A DNA stretch of 64,000 nt from contig WHUX01000104.1 in assembly GCA_015179025.1 (NCBI GenBank), forward strand, positions 123,377-187,376, given 5' to 3'. Below, one piece after another: positions 46,753-57,626 of the stretch (the stretch's first letter is position 1; the number at the start of each line of letters is the position of its first letter). Below the pieces are notes generated by a model. The model was not told the DNA's origin and searched no databases. It saw only the letters and a program-made list of their open reading frames with translations. The position numbers and the translations under genes are program-made. The stretch comes from Terfezia claveryi. Lineage: Eukaryota; Ascomycota; Pezizomycetes; Pezizales; Pezizaceae.

Positions 46753-48432
46753 ATGCCTGACCGGATTTTCGGCAAGCACAAAGCCAGAGGGTGCAGTGCA
46801 TCGACCGGAGGGCTTACGGGAGCAGACGTCAGTGCCAATAGGTCACCGTCGAGATGTAAACGGGCTAAGAAACATCACTGTATGAATAGCAGTGACTGGT
46901 GGGATGAATATGCGAGGCCTGAGTCAACAGCTCCTGTTGCTGTCTATGAGCCACAAGGAGTCACAGCACCCACTATGGACAGTTTGACTCGAGGTAACCA
47001 TAGCCTGGCGAATGCTTCCAACGCACAATTAGGCAAGCACAAACCCAGCAAGAATACAATAATTCAGAACACGGGCTCGAAGGGCATTAAAAAGGCAAGA
47101 AAGGCTGTAGCTGAGCGTGAGGCGAAGGCTGAAATGGAGCGACTTTTGGATCCGCATATGGAAAGGAGCCACACGGGCGAATCTGGGGAGAATCTAGTGC
47201 TGAAAAGCCCAAAAGAGAAAGAGCGTAAGGCGAGAAAGCAGGAGAAGAGAAGGAGGTGCAAAGGGGCAGAACAGCAGCAAGAGCCTGCGGCAATTGTAGG
47301 AGCAACTGGGGAATTCATCACCCAAGGCGACGCAGAAGAGGGACAATCCAGTACAGTGCCATCCAAAGTTACGAATGGACAGAAGAGGGAGAAAAGAGCA
47401 GCTAGAAAGGCTCGCGGCTGGGATCGAGCATCGCATGATATCGAAAATCCCGAGGCAGTGCAGAGTAGCACAGAGGTCTCTGGAATAAAGAGTGGGGCAT
47501 TGGTCCAGCTGATTATTGGTGAAAGCTCACTCTATCCTAGCCCAATAGTAAAGGACGCCTCGGCCGAAGTACCTGATATTGCGCAGCCACCTCGATTGGT
47601 CTCCCAAGCCAGCATAGATGATAATCCATCCTGTGTTGGGTTCGAGGTGACGAAGAATCCAATGATGTCTAGCATGGAAGAAGCTGTGCGGACAGAGCCC
47701 TTTGACGCCAGAGATGAGCCTACAGGAGCCGCCCAAGAGGGAGCCCAGGTTCAAGAAGGAAACTTTTACAAATTTCCTGGTCCTGGAGAAAAGCATTGGC
47801 GTAATCTATCCCTGGAGCAACGCATGACTAAGATAGATCTTAACCCTGTGGGCAGTGACAATGGGAGGAAACGCTTCATCTGGGCAAAGGTCGAGGATGG
47901 GCCCGTCTACGCTTCCATCGTTGACTTGTCTTGTTCTAGTGAGATTAGAGATATGCTGTTACACTGGCTCCAATCCCGTTTCGTAAGCCGGGTTCCTGCT
48001 ACCGACCTTGGTAATACAATTTTGGCCCACACTTGGAAGCTGTTGGAGTTTGTCCTGAGAGACGATAAAGATAAGTTGGACGAGATCAGGACGACCTTCA
48101 AGTATGCGAGGAGGCTTGGCCCCAGAATCCAGAAATGGGAAATAGTTCAGCTGAAAACCGAGAAGACGTATACAGAGATTGAAAACCTGTGGGGCAAGAA
48201 TTGGAAGGAACAGTGTGTTATGGAGACTGATATTGCTGGCGTACGGAACGTAAAATGGAAGCACGGGATTGTCAAACAGGTGATGAAGCTTGCAAGTACC
48301 GCGATGGAAAGGGATATAGGAAGAGCAGAGGCATGGGGACTAGTTTTGAAGGAGGTGCTGGCCAAAGGAGAGCGAGCCGCGGTTGCGGCTGAGGATGTTT
48401 GGGTCGTTTTAGAGACTTTGATTGAAAGGTGA
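46753..48432 (+). CDS. Hypothetical charged protein, 559 aa
   Basis: A single exon from the ATG at 46753 (MPDRIFGKHKARG) to a TGA at 48430. The frame is open 47 codons further upstream, but that part is the pyrimidine-rich leader. Residues 100-230 are rich in Lys, Arg, Glu and Ala with two basic clusters (KEKERKARKQEKRRRCK near 150-170; KREKRAARKARG near 211-222) that could be nuclear-localisation signals. The C-terminal 200 residues are more ordered in composition (FPGPGEKHWRNLSLEQRM..., RDMLLHWLQSRF..., ENLWGKNWKEQC) and probably helical. I recognise no family. Codon use is balanced and there are no internal stops, which argues for a real gene. It runs tandem with the oxygenase-like gene 240 bp downstream. 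Confidence 0.65.
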   Translation: MPDRIFGKHKARGCSASTGGLTGADVSANRSPSRCKRAKKHHCMNSSDWWDEYARPESTAPVAVYEPQGVTAPTMDSLTRGNHSLANASNAQLGKHKPSKNTIIQNTGSKGIKKARKAVAEREAKAEMERLLDPHMERSHTGESGENLVLKSPKEKERKARKQEKRRRCKGAEQQQEPAAIVGATGEFITQGDAEEGQSSTVPSKVTNGQKREKRAARKARGWDRASHDIENPEAVQSSTEVSGIKSGALVQLIIGESSLYPSPIVKDASAEVPDIAQPPRLVSQASIDDNPSCVGFEVTKNPMMSSMEEAVRTEPFDARDEPTGAAQEGAQVQEGNFYKFPGPGEKHWRNLSLEQRMTKIDLNPVGSDNGRKRFIWAKVEDGPVYASIVDLSCSSEIRDMLLHWLQSRFVSRVPATDLGNTILAHTWKLLEFVLRDDKDKLDEIRTTFKYARRLGPRIQKWEIVQLKTEKTYTEIENLWGKNWKEQCVMETDIAGVRNVKWKHGIVKQVMKLASTAMERDIGRAEAWGLVLKEVLAKGERAAVAAEDVWVVLETLIER

Positions 48433-48672
48433 GCCAACCATTGTCCTTCCCCATACGACACTTGAGTTTATTTCAAAAACATAAAAATAAAGCCAAAAAA
48501 AAAAAAATGTACGTTTGCACATACGGAATTTCTCAGGTGTGAGCATGAGGACTGACCTCGATAATCTTATGTATGTTTTAGGAATCAGCCCATCTCGGTC
48601 AATTGTGGTTGCCCTGTTTCATTAAGAGAATTTCTCCCAAACCTTCCCACGCCTCGAACCTGTTCAGCCATC

Positions 48673-50163
48673 ATGCCCCGGCGTGACGCAGTAGCGCTCC
48701 TGAAGAGGATACATGCTCGCCTTCCACAACCTAAGCAGGAATTTGCTTCTTTATGCCATTCTCATCTTCGACGACTAGCTAGTGGCACCTTTGGCCTACT
48801 AAATAATACCACTCCCCATCCCGTCCTAGCAGAGAGATTAGGTTGGGTATTTGACGATCTTGATGAGGATGGGAAGAACCCACATTATGAGATAAATCCG
48901 CAATGGTTCCGCAAACCTTTTCGGCCAAAGGCAGACACTGGCTCCTCCGATACTCCAGCTTCATCTACCGGACTATATAAATACCCTGTCCACAACCCCA
49001 ACTCGGTAATCCACGCTTTTAACAACAACCCCACCATGACCGGCCTCTCTACATTCACCTTTGACCGAGAAGCAATCTTTACCCGATATTCCGTGACGGG
49101 GAAATTTCAAGAATTCCTGCAACACGGAACAGTCCGCATCCCCAACTTATTCTCCCACCTTGACCCATCCATTATCGACACCGAATTCGACATGTACGAA
49201 CATCATTACCAACCCCCACCTGGCACGAGGCCAATGGGTTGGTTACGGATAATGTATTATTCTTTAACACAACAAGCAATCCGCCAAGACCCCGCCGTCT
49301 ACGCCCTCCATGCCGCCGCTCGTGAAGATGGTTGTTGGAGATTCATCAGTTATCCCTACTACACAAAGTCTACCTCCCCCAATGGAGAGAAAACAGGATT
49401 TTTCCACTTTGATATGAACGTCTCCGAGTTTCTAGCGACGGGGAAGAGTCGACATGTTGTCCAGAGTGCGGTAACTCTTGTAAATGACGAAACTCCTCAT
49501 GGATGCACTCTGCTTGTTCCGGGGTTTCATAAACATATCAAAGAGTGGTGGAAAAGACACGCAGATGCTCCTAGGGGTGGTGAGACAACGAACCTAATCC
49601 CGGGAAAGACGTATACGAAAAAGGATGAGTGGGATTTTGGTCCCTTTATTCCTTATCCGTGTAAAGCGGGGGAACTGAGACTCACGAGGCCCGATATTCC
49701 TCATGGATCCACACCTGTCTCTAATACGAAGAGGAGAGTGGTGTTTCCGTGGCTGATTGGGATTAGAGATGATCATGAGACACTGGATGTAGATACTACT
49801 GAGACGTGGTCTGAATTGGCGGAGTGTCATAGGAATTTGAGGGCGTGTAGGAAGAGTTCGAGTGGGAGGAGTGCAAGTGCGTATGGAAGACCAGAGGGGA
49901 AGTGGACGGGGGCTGTGGTGTTGGGAAGCACGAGTTGTGTGGGGGATGCGTTGGTGGGGAGGAGGAGGTGGGATGATCCGGAGGTGGTCAAGGAGAGGGA
50001 TTTACTGCTCGGTGATGGTGGGATGGAAGCGATGAGGTGGGTTGAGGAGGTAAGACGCAGAGTTAAGGTGGAGTTTGAGAGGTGCTGGGAGCTGGTGAAG
50101 GAGTTGGAACGGAAAGAATTTGGGAAAAATGCATTCTTTGGGGAGGATGAGAGGAAAAAGTAG
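48673..50163 (+). CDS. 2-oxoglutarate/Fe(II) oxygenase-like protein, 496 aa
   Basis: A single exon from the ATG at 48673 to a TAG at 50161. The centre carries H-x-D (His245, Asp247 in FFHFDMN), about 97 residues later IPHGST (His344), and then RRVVFPW (Arg354/355). This is the order of the double-stranded beta-helix iron triad and 2-oxoglutarate-binding Arg of the phytanoyl-CoA dioxygenase type. Between them, ETPHGCTLLVPGFHKHIKEWW matches the family's usual G-(C/P)-(T/L)-x-x-x-PGSH-like segment. The N-terminal 120 residues and the C-terminal 110, which are Arg/Gly/Glu-rich, lie outside the core. Substrate unknown. It could modify a small molecule, but the PKS is 36 kb away, so a shared pathway is only speculation. 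The family call rests on motif order. Confidence 0.65.
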   Translation: MPRRDAVALLKRIHARLPQPKQEFASLCHSHLRRLASGTFGLLNNTTPHPVLAERLGWVFDDLDEDGKNPHYEINPQWFRKPFRPKADTGSSDTPASSTGLYKYPVHNPNSVIHAFNNNPTMTGLSTFTFDREAIFTRYSVTGKFQEFLQHGTVRIPNLFSHLDPSIIDTEFDMYEHHYQPPPGTRPMGWLRIMYYSLTQQAIRQDPAVYALHAAAREDGCWRFISYPYYTKSTSPNGEKTGFFHFDMNVSEFLATGKSRHVVQSAVTLVNDETPHGCTLLVPGFHKHIKEWWKRHADAPRGGETTNLIPGKTYTKKDEWDFGPFIPYPCKAGELRLTRPDIPHGSTPVSNTKRRVVFPWLIGIRDDHETLDVDTTETWSELAECHRNLRACRKSSSGRSASAYGRPEGKWTGAVVLGSTSCVGDALVGRRRWDDPEVVKERDLLLGDGGMEAMRWVEEVRRRVKVEFERCWELVKELERKEFGKNAFFGEDERKK

Positions 50164-51147
50164 GGAGAACTTGTGCTATATGGCGGGTGGTTGATGAAAA
50201 TTTCTGGAAGGAAGAATTACAGTAACTTGATTAGAATAGGTAATTCGATTTTGTATAGTGGTTTCTGTTATTCTCAAGCAAGTGGATCATGAAGGTCGGC
50301 TCTCAAGCATTCATTAGCTTCGGGTTTCAGGAGTAAGGTATTATCACTGCAATATCCTTCCGTTCCTTTGACAGTACCTAAGAGTGAGTGAATTTAATGC
50401 ACCCAACTTGTTTTGCACTGTTAAATCGAGGCCCAAGCTTACCATGGACACGGGTTATATGATTCTTAAGTTAACTCAGCTGGCCTCTTTTCGTGAGTAA
50501 TTACGTATACATTTTGTGCATGAGTTAGAATGCGGAGTTGGTGGAACAAGACAAGTTATAGCATAATGAGATACATGCAATATATTGAATTTGCGGAGGT
50601 ATGACTGGAGTATACAAACTTTGCACTTGCAGAGCGCTTACTCAGAACTCAAGTAAGCGCAATTTGAAAACCCCGTTTTGAGACTCTTGGTATATGAAAG
50701 GTTGGTTCGGGTAAGGATAAGTCCTTCTATATTAGTCTAATTGGCACCTTCTATATGTACATGTTCCGATTATTTCTATTGAAATTTTCAGTTTGCGTTG
50801 ACTTAGGTACAAGTAACAAGTAGCTTGTCACGATGGGGCTGTATAGATGGTAACAGGAGGCGGTCCTATGGCATACTATACAGTTCTAAAGATAAAAAGC
50901 GGAAACATTAATGATAGTTCTATATCGATTTATTTATTGACGCGACAACTCCCGAAGAAACCTTCCCCGAGCCGCACTAGCCGTTAAACGCCCCCCCCCC
51001 CCCTTTCCCAACCCAGCCGGTGAGTTATAAATAATATTCAGCGAAACAAAACGCCAAATCCATAATCTATTCTTTCTTATCCCCCTAAGTAACGCAGGTT
51101 CAGGAAAATAAATAAAAAAAAAGAAAACAATGATTCCTCGCTGGCTC
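50164..51147. other. Intergenic region between convergent genes
   Basis: No gene seen. A C-run of about 12 lies at 50991-51002. The two flanking genes converge here. Confidence 0.5.
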
Positions 51148-52730
51148 CTAAGTTCCCAAATTTACCTCCCTCGCCCCTCCGAGTGGAGCAGTATCTTGGA
51201 TGGTCGCTCTCAATGATTCCGTCTTTGCTGTAGTAGATATACCTTCACCCTCACCACTACCCCCACCACTACCCCCATCCGCCATAGGCGCCACCGACGA
51301 CAAAAGCACAGCATCCCCCGACTCACTCGTCCTTGGGCGCCGTGGTAAGTGTGCAAGATCCGCACTTTCCCTTTTCTGTGGTGTTGCAGATGGCTGAAAT
51401 CTTGAAAGGCACCGCAATTCATCCCGTGATACTCTCGCCTTGTGACAACTTGGGACAGGTGTCAGCGACGGCAAGGATGTACTCTCGCCAGGTGTTTTGT
51501 TTCCCGGGCATTCGGATTCCATGTCACCAGCAAGCTGGGATCCACAGGTGTCGGGTACAATATGCGCAACTTTCTCACTTCTTCCAGGATGACTTGGAAA
51601 ATCCAAGCGATAACCCAGTACGCCCAACCCCTCAAGGTCGGCTACCTCAATGATGCTTCTTTTCCTCCCACAGTGAGTATGGTAGTATCTCTGTACTCCG
51701 TACCAAGTGGCTGTCAATGACTTCCCTTCCCACCCCATTTTTGCCCTTCTCAGAACTGCCGTACCATTGCCAGAACCACCTCGCCACTCCGCCTTAGGTA
51801 TATCACCCACAGGCGGAGCCCCCCGCGGTGTAGATGAAAACCACGAGGTATTCAAGAACAGTGGTCTGACCATCGGAAGGCAAGCACAAGTGAGCCCTGC
51901 TCCAACCTCAACCTGGCAAATTATCGCTATCCGAGCCATCCCCCATGCAGGGTCTCCCGCTTTTATCGCATCCCTGTAAACGAAAATCTTGCTTAAACAC
52001 GCTGCAACAGCAATCAACCCAACAGAGAAGATGACAATTAGTCCCAGTCTCCTCAGCACGCTAACGTTCTTTAACATCCATAATAGGGGAATAGGTGTCA
52101 TAAAGACGACAAAATTAGTAGTAATGCCTACTACTGAGTGGACAATAATCAAAGTCATGTTGTCATTGCAAATCAACCCATCATTGGGGTGTATGTGAAA
52201 GCACAAAATGGATGAGAATGTGACGCGGAAGAAGCTCATGAAGGCAGTCAGAAACATCATGAAATAGCAGATATAGTGGAGGACGGGGTATGGTGCTAGC
52301 CGGCAATAAAATGTCAAGAGTGTCAGCTGCACGAACATGTTGCCAATCTGCGCAACGAACGGCACAGTAGTAATCACCTATTTTAGAAGCCGTCGTTAAT
52401 TAGGCACTTTATACCAGCAAGTGAAGGAAGACCTACAGCTCTCAAATCTTGCATCGAACTCTCTTTGACCTCCCATATATGAGTACCATATCCTATGGTT
52501 GTTCCCCATACTGCCAATGCCGTTACCCCAGTCATACACACTGCTCCCATCAATGCTAGCCAATCATCCATACCAACACCCCCAAGGATATATCTTCGGA
52601 CATAGAGCCTCATTCCAACGAACATAAAAGCCAGGATAGTGGAGGTAATGCAACAAGCGGTGACTAAAGGGACCTGCGTCTCATGAACATATCCCGGGGG
52701 GGGAGGAGCCCAGTCCTGTAATGTTGACAT
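51148..52730 (-). CDS. PTH11/rhodopsin-domain fungal integral membrane protein
   Basis: Two exons on the minus strand, 52730-52437 and 52377-51148, with a 59-bp intron (GTAGGT donor, ATAG acceptor, phase 0); 507 aa. Start chosen at MSTLQDWAPPPPGYV. Seven hydrophobic helices fill about residues 18-300. The first part carries GMDDW (53-57) and GYGTHIWEV (80-88), which correspond to the conserved G-x-DDW and G-x-G-x-HIW motifs of the fungal rhodopsin-domain family (PTH11-like, SAT4). A later segment, CQVEVGAGLTCACLPMVRPLF, is also typical. The long hydrophilic tail (about 300-507), Ser/Gly/Pro-rich, is probably cytosolic. Family members are thought to act as plasma-membrane receptors in surface sensing; the ligand cannot be told. 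Confidence 0.8.
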
Positions 52731-55700
52731 ATTGTTCGTCTTGTGAAGAACGGGATATTTGGAGTGCTGCTCCTGTAGTAGGAAAAATTTTATATTGGTA
52801 TATGTGTGCTTGATATAGGACAACGAAGATGGTGATTTCGCGAAGCATTTATATCGATGAATAAGGAAACCGATGAAACATCACCGCGACCATCACCGCG
52901 ACCAACCCCGACATTTTTCCCTAGGTCGGTCGCCTACGGCCTAGTTCTTATTGGTACAATTCATGTGAAATCGTGCATGTGGGATCCCCGGATCCGCCCA
53001 AGATTGAGGCAAACCCAGTGTGAAGAAGTCTAGGGTGTATTTGGGGGCCAGGACATATCGTGATCACCAGCTGGCGCCGGACTCTACTCTAAGCCTAACT
53101 CAGTCTCGTGAGACCGAGACTACATACACCTGTATAAACCTCAGCTTATTCGAGTGATTGCTTCAGGCAGTCCATTGGACTAGTTCTGAAATTCATCTTG
53201 GGGATGAGGCACATTGGAGACAGACTGGGAGCTGGGTTCTTACTCAAATTGCGAAGTTTGTGTTAATTTAGAATTGTAGTACGCTAAAGGGGCATGAATC
53301 CAGAAATCTTATGATTTTATGGGGACGGGGACTACGGGGCCTCTACGGATCTCTAAATCAAGATATTTATCAAGGTACTGATGGACTTTGACGTTTAGGT
53401 AAAACAACTTAGACATACCGTACCATAAGACGCGGGAATAAGCCCCCATCGCCTACCGTACCGTGATTAACATCCCTAGTCAATTTTCTAAGACTTGGGC
53501 CGGGCTCAAGCGGAAGCTCACGCTCTGAGAAATAACAGTCTCGGCAGATTTTTTTACTCAGGGATGTTCGCTAGTGGAACGACTTTGGACTACCGGCATG
53601 AGAAACAGGTGTGATGCGTTGACTTCCGGACTTGAGATTCTCCTACTCTACTCCATCGATCAACTTGACGTTACACGAGTATACCACCGGAATAATCCGT
53701 TTCTAACCAGAATCAAACCCTCCAAAGAAGCAATTATGCACTACAGTAAGAAGATATGTGGGGAGAGAACATTGTCACTTGCGTGATGTCGTCGTGAAGC
53801 TCTGCTCATCGATTGAGAGTGCCCAATCTATGATCCTCAATTATATTTCGGGTGGGACAAAGGTGTACCCTGGCACTCCTACTTAGACATCTGAGACCCT
53901 GACTCAGCACTGAGAACTCTCACGTGCACACAGTTACGTGCCGGGTAGGATGATACCCCTCCACAGGAGGAGGGTCGTGCAACCAGACTAGATGATACCC
54001 CAATCATTTCCTGGTATGGCCTATACTGGCGTAGTTCGTACCTGGAATCAATTTAATCCCCCACCTTACCAAAGGAGATATACCGTACACTATGTTTACA
54101 GGTAATGAAGCCAAAGAGACCCTTGCAAAAGAATTGCCGAGACGGGACGGATAGAACCCCAGAGACTGGTAGCAACAGGTGGAACTTACCGTTTTGACCA
54201 GGCCAAGTAATAGGGTACCATGGTTGACTGTCGGAATAGTACCTCAGTACCGGAATCCTTACCTGGTCGGCATCTTCCGCATATATGTACAGTAGCTAGG
54301 TATGCTTCCTGATGCTTCATGTCTTTTTCGGCTGTTAGCACTTTTATCCCCACACTGGCACACGAGCAAGAGCCCGATGTCTTGATTCCCACCAAGAAAA
54401 ACAACACTGGACACTGAATTCTACAAGAAAGAAGTTCAGCTGGCCGGATCCGCACCGCTTGTCTTGATATGAAAGGGACAGGTGAGAACTTGCATCCTGC
54501 AACCACATTGACATAACCGTCCTGCAGCAACAATCTACGGTACTGATCGCATTTCTTTGATTGACCTCGCGCCTCACCCGAGTACTTGGTACGCAGGAGT
54601 TCTCTGGTACCTTGGACCTAGCTTTCGCTCCTGACTTACCTACTAGGGTGCCGTATCCGGGATAAATGTTGTACTGAAACATGATCGCTGTGGAACTTGT
54701 TACTGATAGTAGCTAAACTCATTAGTCACCAATTTTCTTTTTACTTTTCTTTAAAAGACTAGAACCGGCAGTTGACCTGAGGCATCACTCACCAGTCTCA
54801 TGTTCGTTCGCTAGCAGAACTGTCTCCCACCAGCCGTTTGCTCAGTTGGTAAACAAAAGTGGTGTGGTTCAATACCAAATTACCGCAGAAGCCGGCCCTA
54901 AGAGCGCCACGCTTCTCACAGGCTATCTTTCGGGGCTTGCCTTAGATAACCGTAGTTCTATGGGAAGGATTTACATTCTTATTTCCGGACTTCAACGTGG
55001 ATTCTGACAGCAAGTTATGCAACTAGGCCCATGGAACGTTAGCTGCTGCAGTTAATTTTGCTGCCGGACATTTAGAGAACCAGCTCTTATATCCCTAGAT
55101 TTTTAATATAGTAAGTTATTGCCTGTGTGTAAGTAAACCAGGCTCTCTACATGCATCTCAGGAAGATTATGTTCAGGGCTATTAACTGGAGCTCTAGCTA
55201 GATGGCGGTACTGGTAGGGCTGATATTCAATTCTCGGAATCAGACCGGAGATGCTTGGTAGACTGGGGCCCCTGAAATCTAACGGGGGGAGATCCCGGCA
55301 GATTTTACCTTTACCTCACGTCTTGATACCATATGTACTTGTACAGTTCAGGCTGAACTGCCGTGATGCATGGGGTTTGTGATCGCCGGTACTCTTGGCT
55401 TCCAGAGAGCGCGATTACGGAATGTGGAGAGACAATTCTGCGACTACGAGTCCGGTTGCTGCCACTGTTGGGCCGATGTGTTTACGTGCAGTTATACGGG
55501 GCAATAGTCTCAGGCCAACTGCCGGCAGTAGAACGTTAATAGGAAAACAAAAAGACTTTCCCATGGTACTGAGTGTATGATTTCAGTAGGTATTCCAACA
55601 CCTTAGGCAGTGTTTGACTTACCGATAGATATTCCTAGGAGTTTATAGCCAACAACCAGTTCTCCAAACCATCGAAGACATTTCCATTTCTAGCTAACTG

Positions 55701-55900
55701 TGCCTGGCACCCCCGATTCCTTAGCTCACTAGCATCATTAGAGACCTTCTGAAATCCCTCCAGAGGGCGTGGCATTGACTGGGGTCTGGGGTCCGCTGTA
55801 GAGGAGTAAGAAAACATTCCGAATTAATCAGCATGTGTAGAAAACAACACGCATCAACATCAACCTTTACTGTAACATATTTTGCAGTCAACATGTCAAC
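52731..55900. other. Gene-poor interval right of the PTH11-like gene
   Basis: No convincing gene. Open frames at 53574-53786 (plus strand) and 54186-54682 (minus strand) lack recognisable motifs. One clear insertion footprint is at 53949-54001. Confidence 0.5.
53949..54001 (+). repeat. Insertion footprint with perfect 11-bp direct repeats
   Basis: GATGATACCCC at 53949-53959 and 53991-54001 flanks a 31-bp insert that ends GGGTCGTGCAACCAGACTA. The longer 5' part (GGAGGGT...) matches the extended copies at 1846 and 13258. Confidence 0.7.
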
Positions 55901-56786
55901 ATCATTACTATTACTGCATGCCCAGTCTAAATGTAGAAAAAGATTACATTAAGTGATAGTTGGAGAACAAATAGAACAACTAGGTGCTAAACAGTATATA
56001 GTAACTAAACTATAAGAGGAGAAACTAGTAGAAAAGAAAGAAAAGAAGCTAAAGAGGTAGAGTAAGAAAAAAGAAAAAAAAAGAAAGAGACAAAGTATAG
56101 CATTCAAATATAAAAGAATATAGAGATAGTTAAAGAGAAAAAAAAGTATATTAATACTAAAGTATTTATAGTATATGAAATATTCTACTAAAAATTTATA
56201 GTAGTAGATATAATAATTTATAATATATAGAATATTATACTAGAAACTTATAGTAGATATAATATAAAATATAAAAAAAATAAGAATATAGAAAGTTATA
56301 AAAGTATAGTAGCTTTAAAAAAGTTAGAAAAAAATAGATAAAAGTATTAGTTTAATAGTTGTTTTCTTTAAAAGTCTAGTCTTTTTTTTATATATAAGGT
56401 AGTTAAATAAAAATAAAGATATATAAATATTAACTATCTATAGATATAAATTATAGGGCTTATTAGCTTTATTATTATTTTAGCTTAAATTAGATAGTAT
56501 AATCTAAGTATTGGTGCTTATAAAGGTCTTATACCTTATATTTAAGAGAGAATGAATATTATCATACTATAATAATATATATCCTATATTTAAGTTAATC
56601 AATTTGTTCTTTAAACCTTGACCAGTTGTAATGAATAGTACTAGACAGTATTTATTCGGTACCATTTATACAATCTATATTCATAGGCATAGATATTTAT
56701 GTATTTCAGTTCTGCTAAGGTAAGACTTTAGAAGGGTAGGGAGATTATTATATGGGATATTTCCAAAGGGAACAGTAATTAACTGG
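55900..56786. other. Extremely AT-rich degenerate DNA
   Basis: A+T is very high and TA dinucleotides dominate. From about 55990 to 56120 a Lys/Glu-rich reading (EEKLVEKKEKKLK, then SKKKEKKKERQ) is broken by stops, as would be left from a charged coiled region of a transposase after heavy C-to-T mutation. The family cannot be told. Confidence 0.45.
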
Positions 56787-57027
56787 TGTAATCTATCTTA
56801 TATGATTTGTGCTATCTAAGTTATATGATCTTGATCTAATCAGAATATAGGCTTGCTAGCTGCTATGAGCTTCTTGTTACTTACTTTCTTTCTATCTGTA
56901 GATTCTAGAGGAAATCTAGTGGCCTATTTATAGTTCTCTAAGATCTGATAACTAAAGAAATAAATACAATAAAGGGTGGCACACCAGAAGGTAGTGCAAT
57001 ATACAAAAGGGGTTATGTGGCCATAGT
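56787..57027 (-). repeat. LTR of element E, left part (interrupted by D)
   Basis: It starts TGTAATC on the plus strand and is completed by 63267-63547, which ends CATTACA, giving a 522-bp LTR with 6-bp inverted ends. On the minus strand a TATAAATAG box lies at about 56930. The 5 bp outside (ACTGG, 56782-56786) would be the target duplication, but the other copy lies beyond the window. Confidence 0.7.
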
Positions 57028-57590
57028 TGTAACAACCGTGTGTTGAGTCACCTGCGATTGCAGGTGATGGGTTATTACCATTGTTGTCTTTGTCATCACC
57101 TGCGATCGCAGGTGATGGGTTATTGTGTTATCGTTACCTTGCTTGGCTTCCGAGATAGGGAAGCTTATTTCCCCCATTGCCCTGACCGAGTTATATATAT
57201 ATAGAGCCTGTCCCTCGTACTGTCGTTGGATCCCCATCCAACATCTTGTATACCCAATACAGGACCTTGCTTCCCCCAGCGCTTGTGCACCTCTTTTGTA
57301 CACATCCTTGTCTTGAACAAACAACTCTGCAGTACAGCTGCATCCCTTGACACACGCGGCAACTGCCTCCGCATGTCTCGTGTCCCTTGCCCTCTGCCTC
57401 TCTCTGCCTCTCGCCTCTTGCCCTTGCCCCCATCTCAGTCTTCCCCTAGTCACACACGTAGCATTCCTACGTGTGTTTTACCCTAGCCTTTCCCCCGATC
57501 ATACACGTAGTGCTCCTACGTGTGCGATTGCCCCTTGCCACTTCCCCGGTATACCTCTTGGTCGCCTTGTCCCCCAGAGCCCTCGTTACA
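57028..57590 (+). repeat. 5' LTR of element D with paired palindromes
   Basis: Palindromes TCACCTGCGATYGCAGGTGA occur at 57048-57067 and 57096-57115, the second perfect. Inverted ACGTA/TACGT pairs occur near 57452-57474 and 57500-57522. A TATATATATATAG stretch near 57190 may be the TATA region. Confidence 0.9.
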
Positions 57591-57626
57591 CTACATTGGA
57601 TCTTCTCAACCAACTGGTATGCTGTC

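Noticed and set aside
47064..47471. Minus-strand Cys/Ser/Leu-rich open frame
   Set aside because: It is antisense to the Lys/Arg/Glu-rich part of the 559-aa protein.
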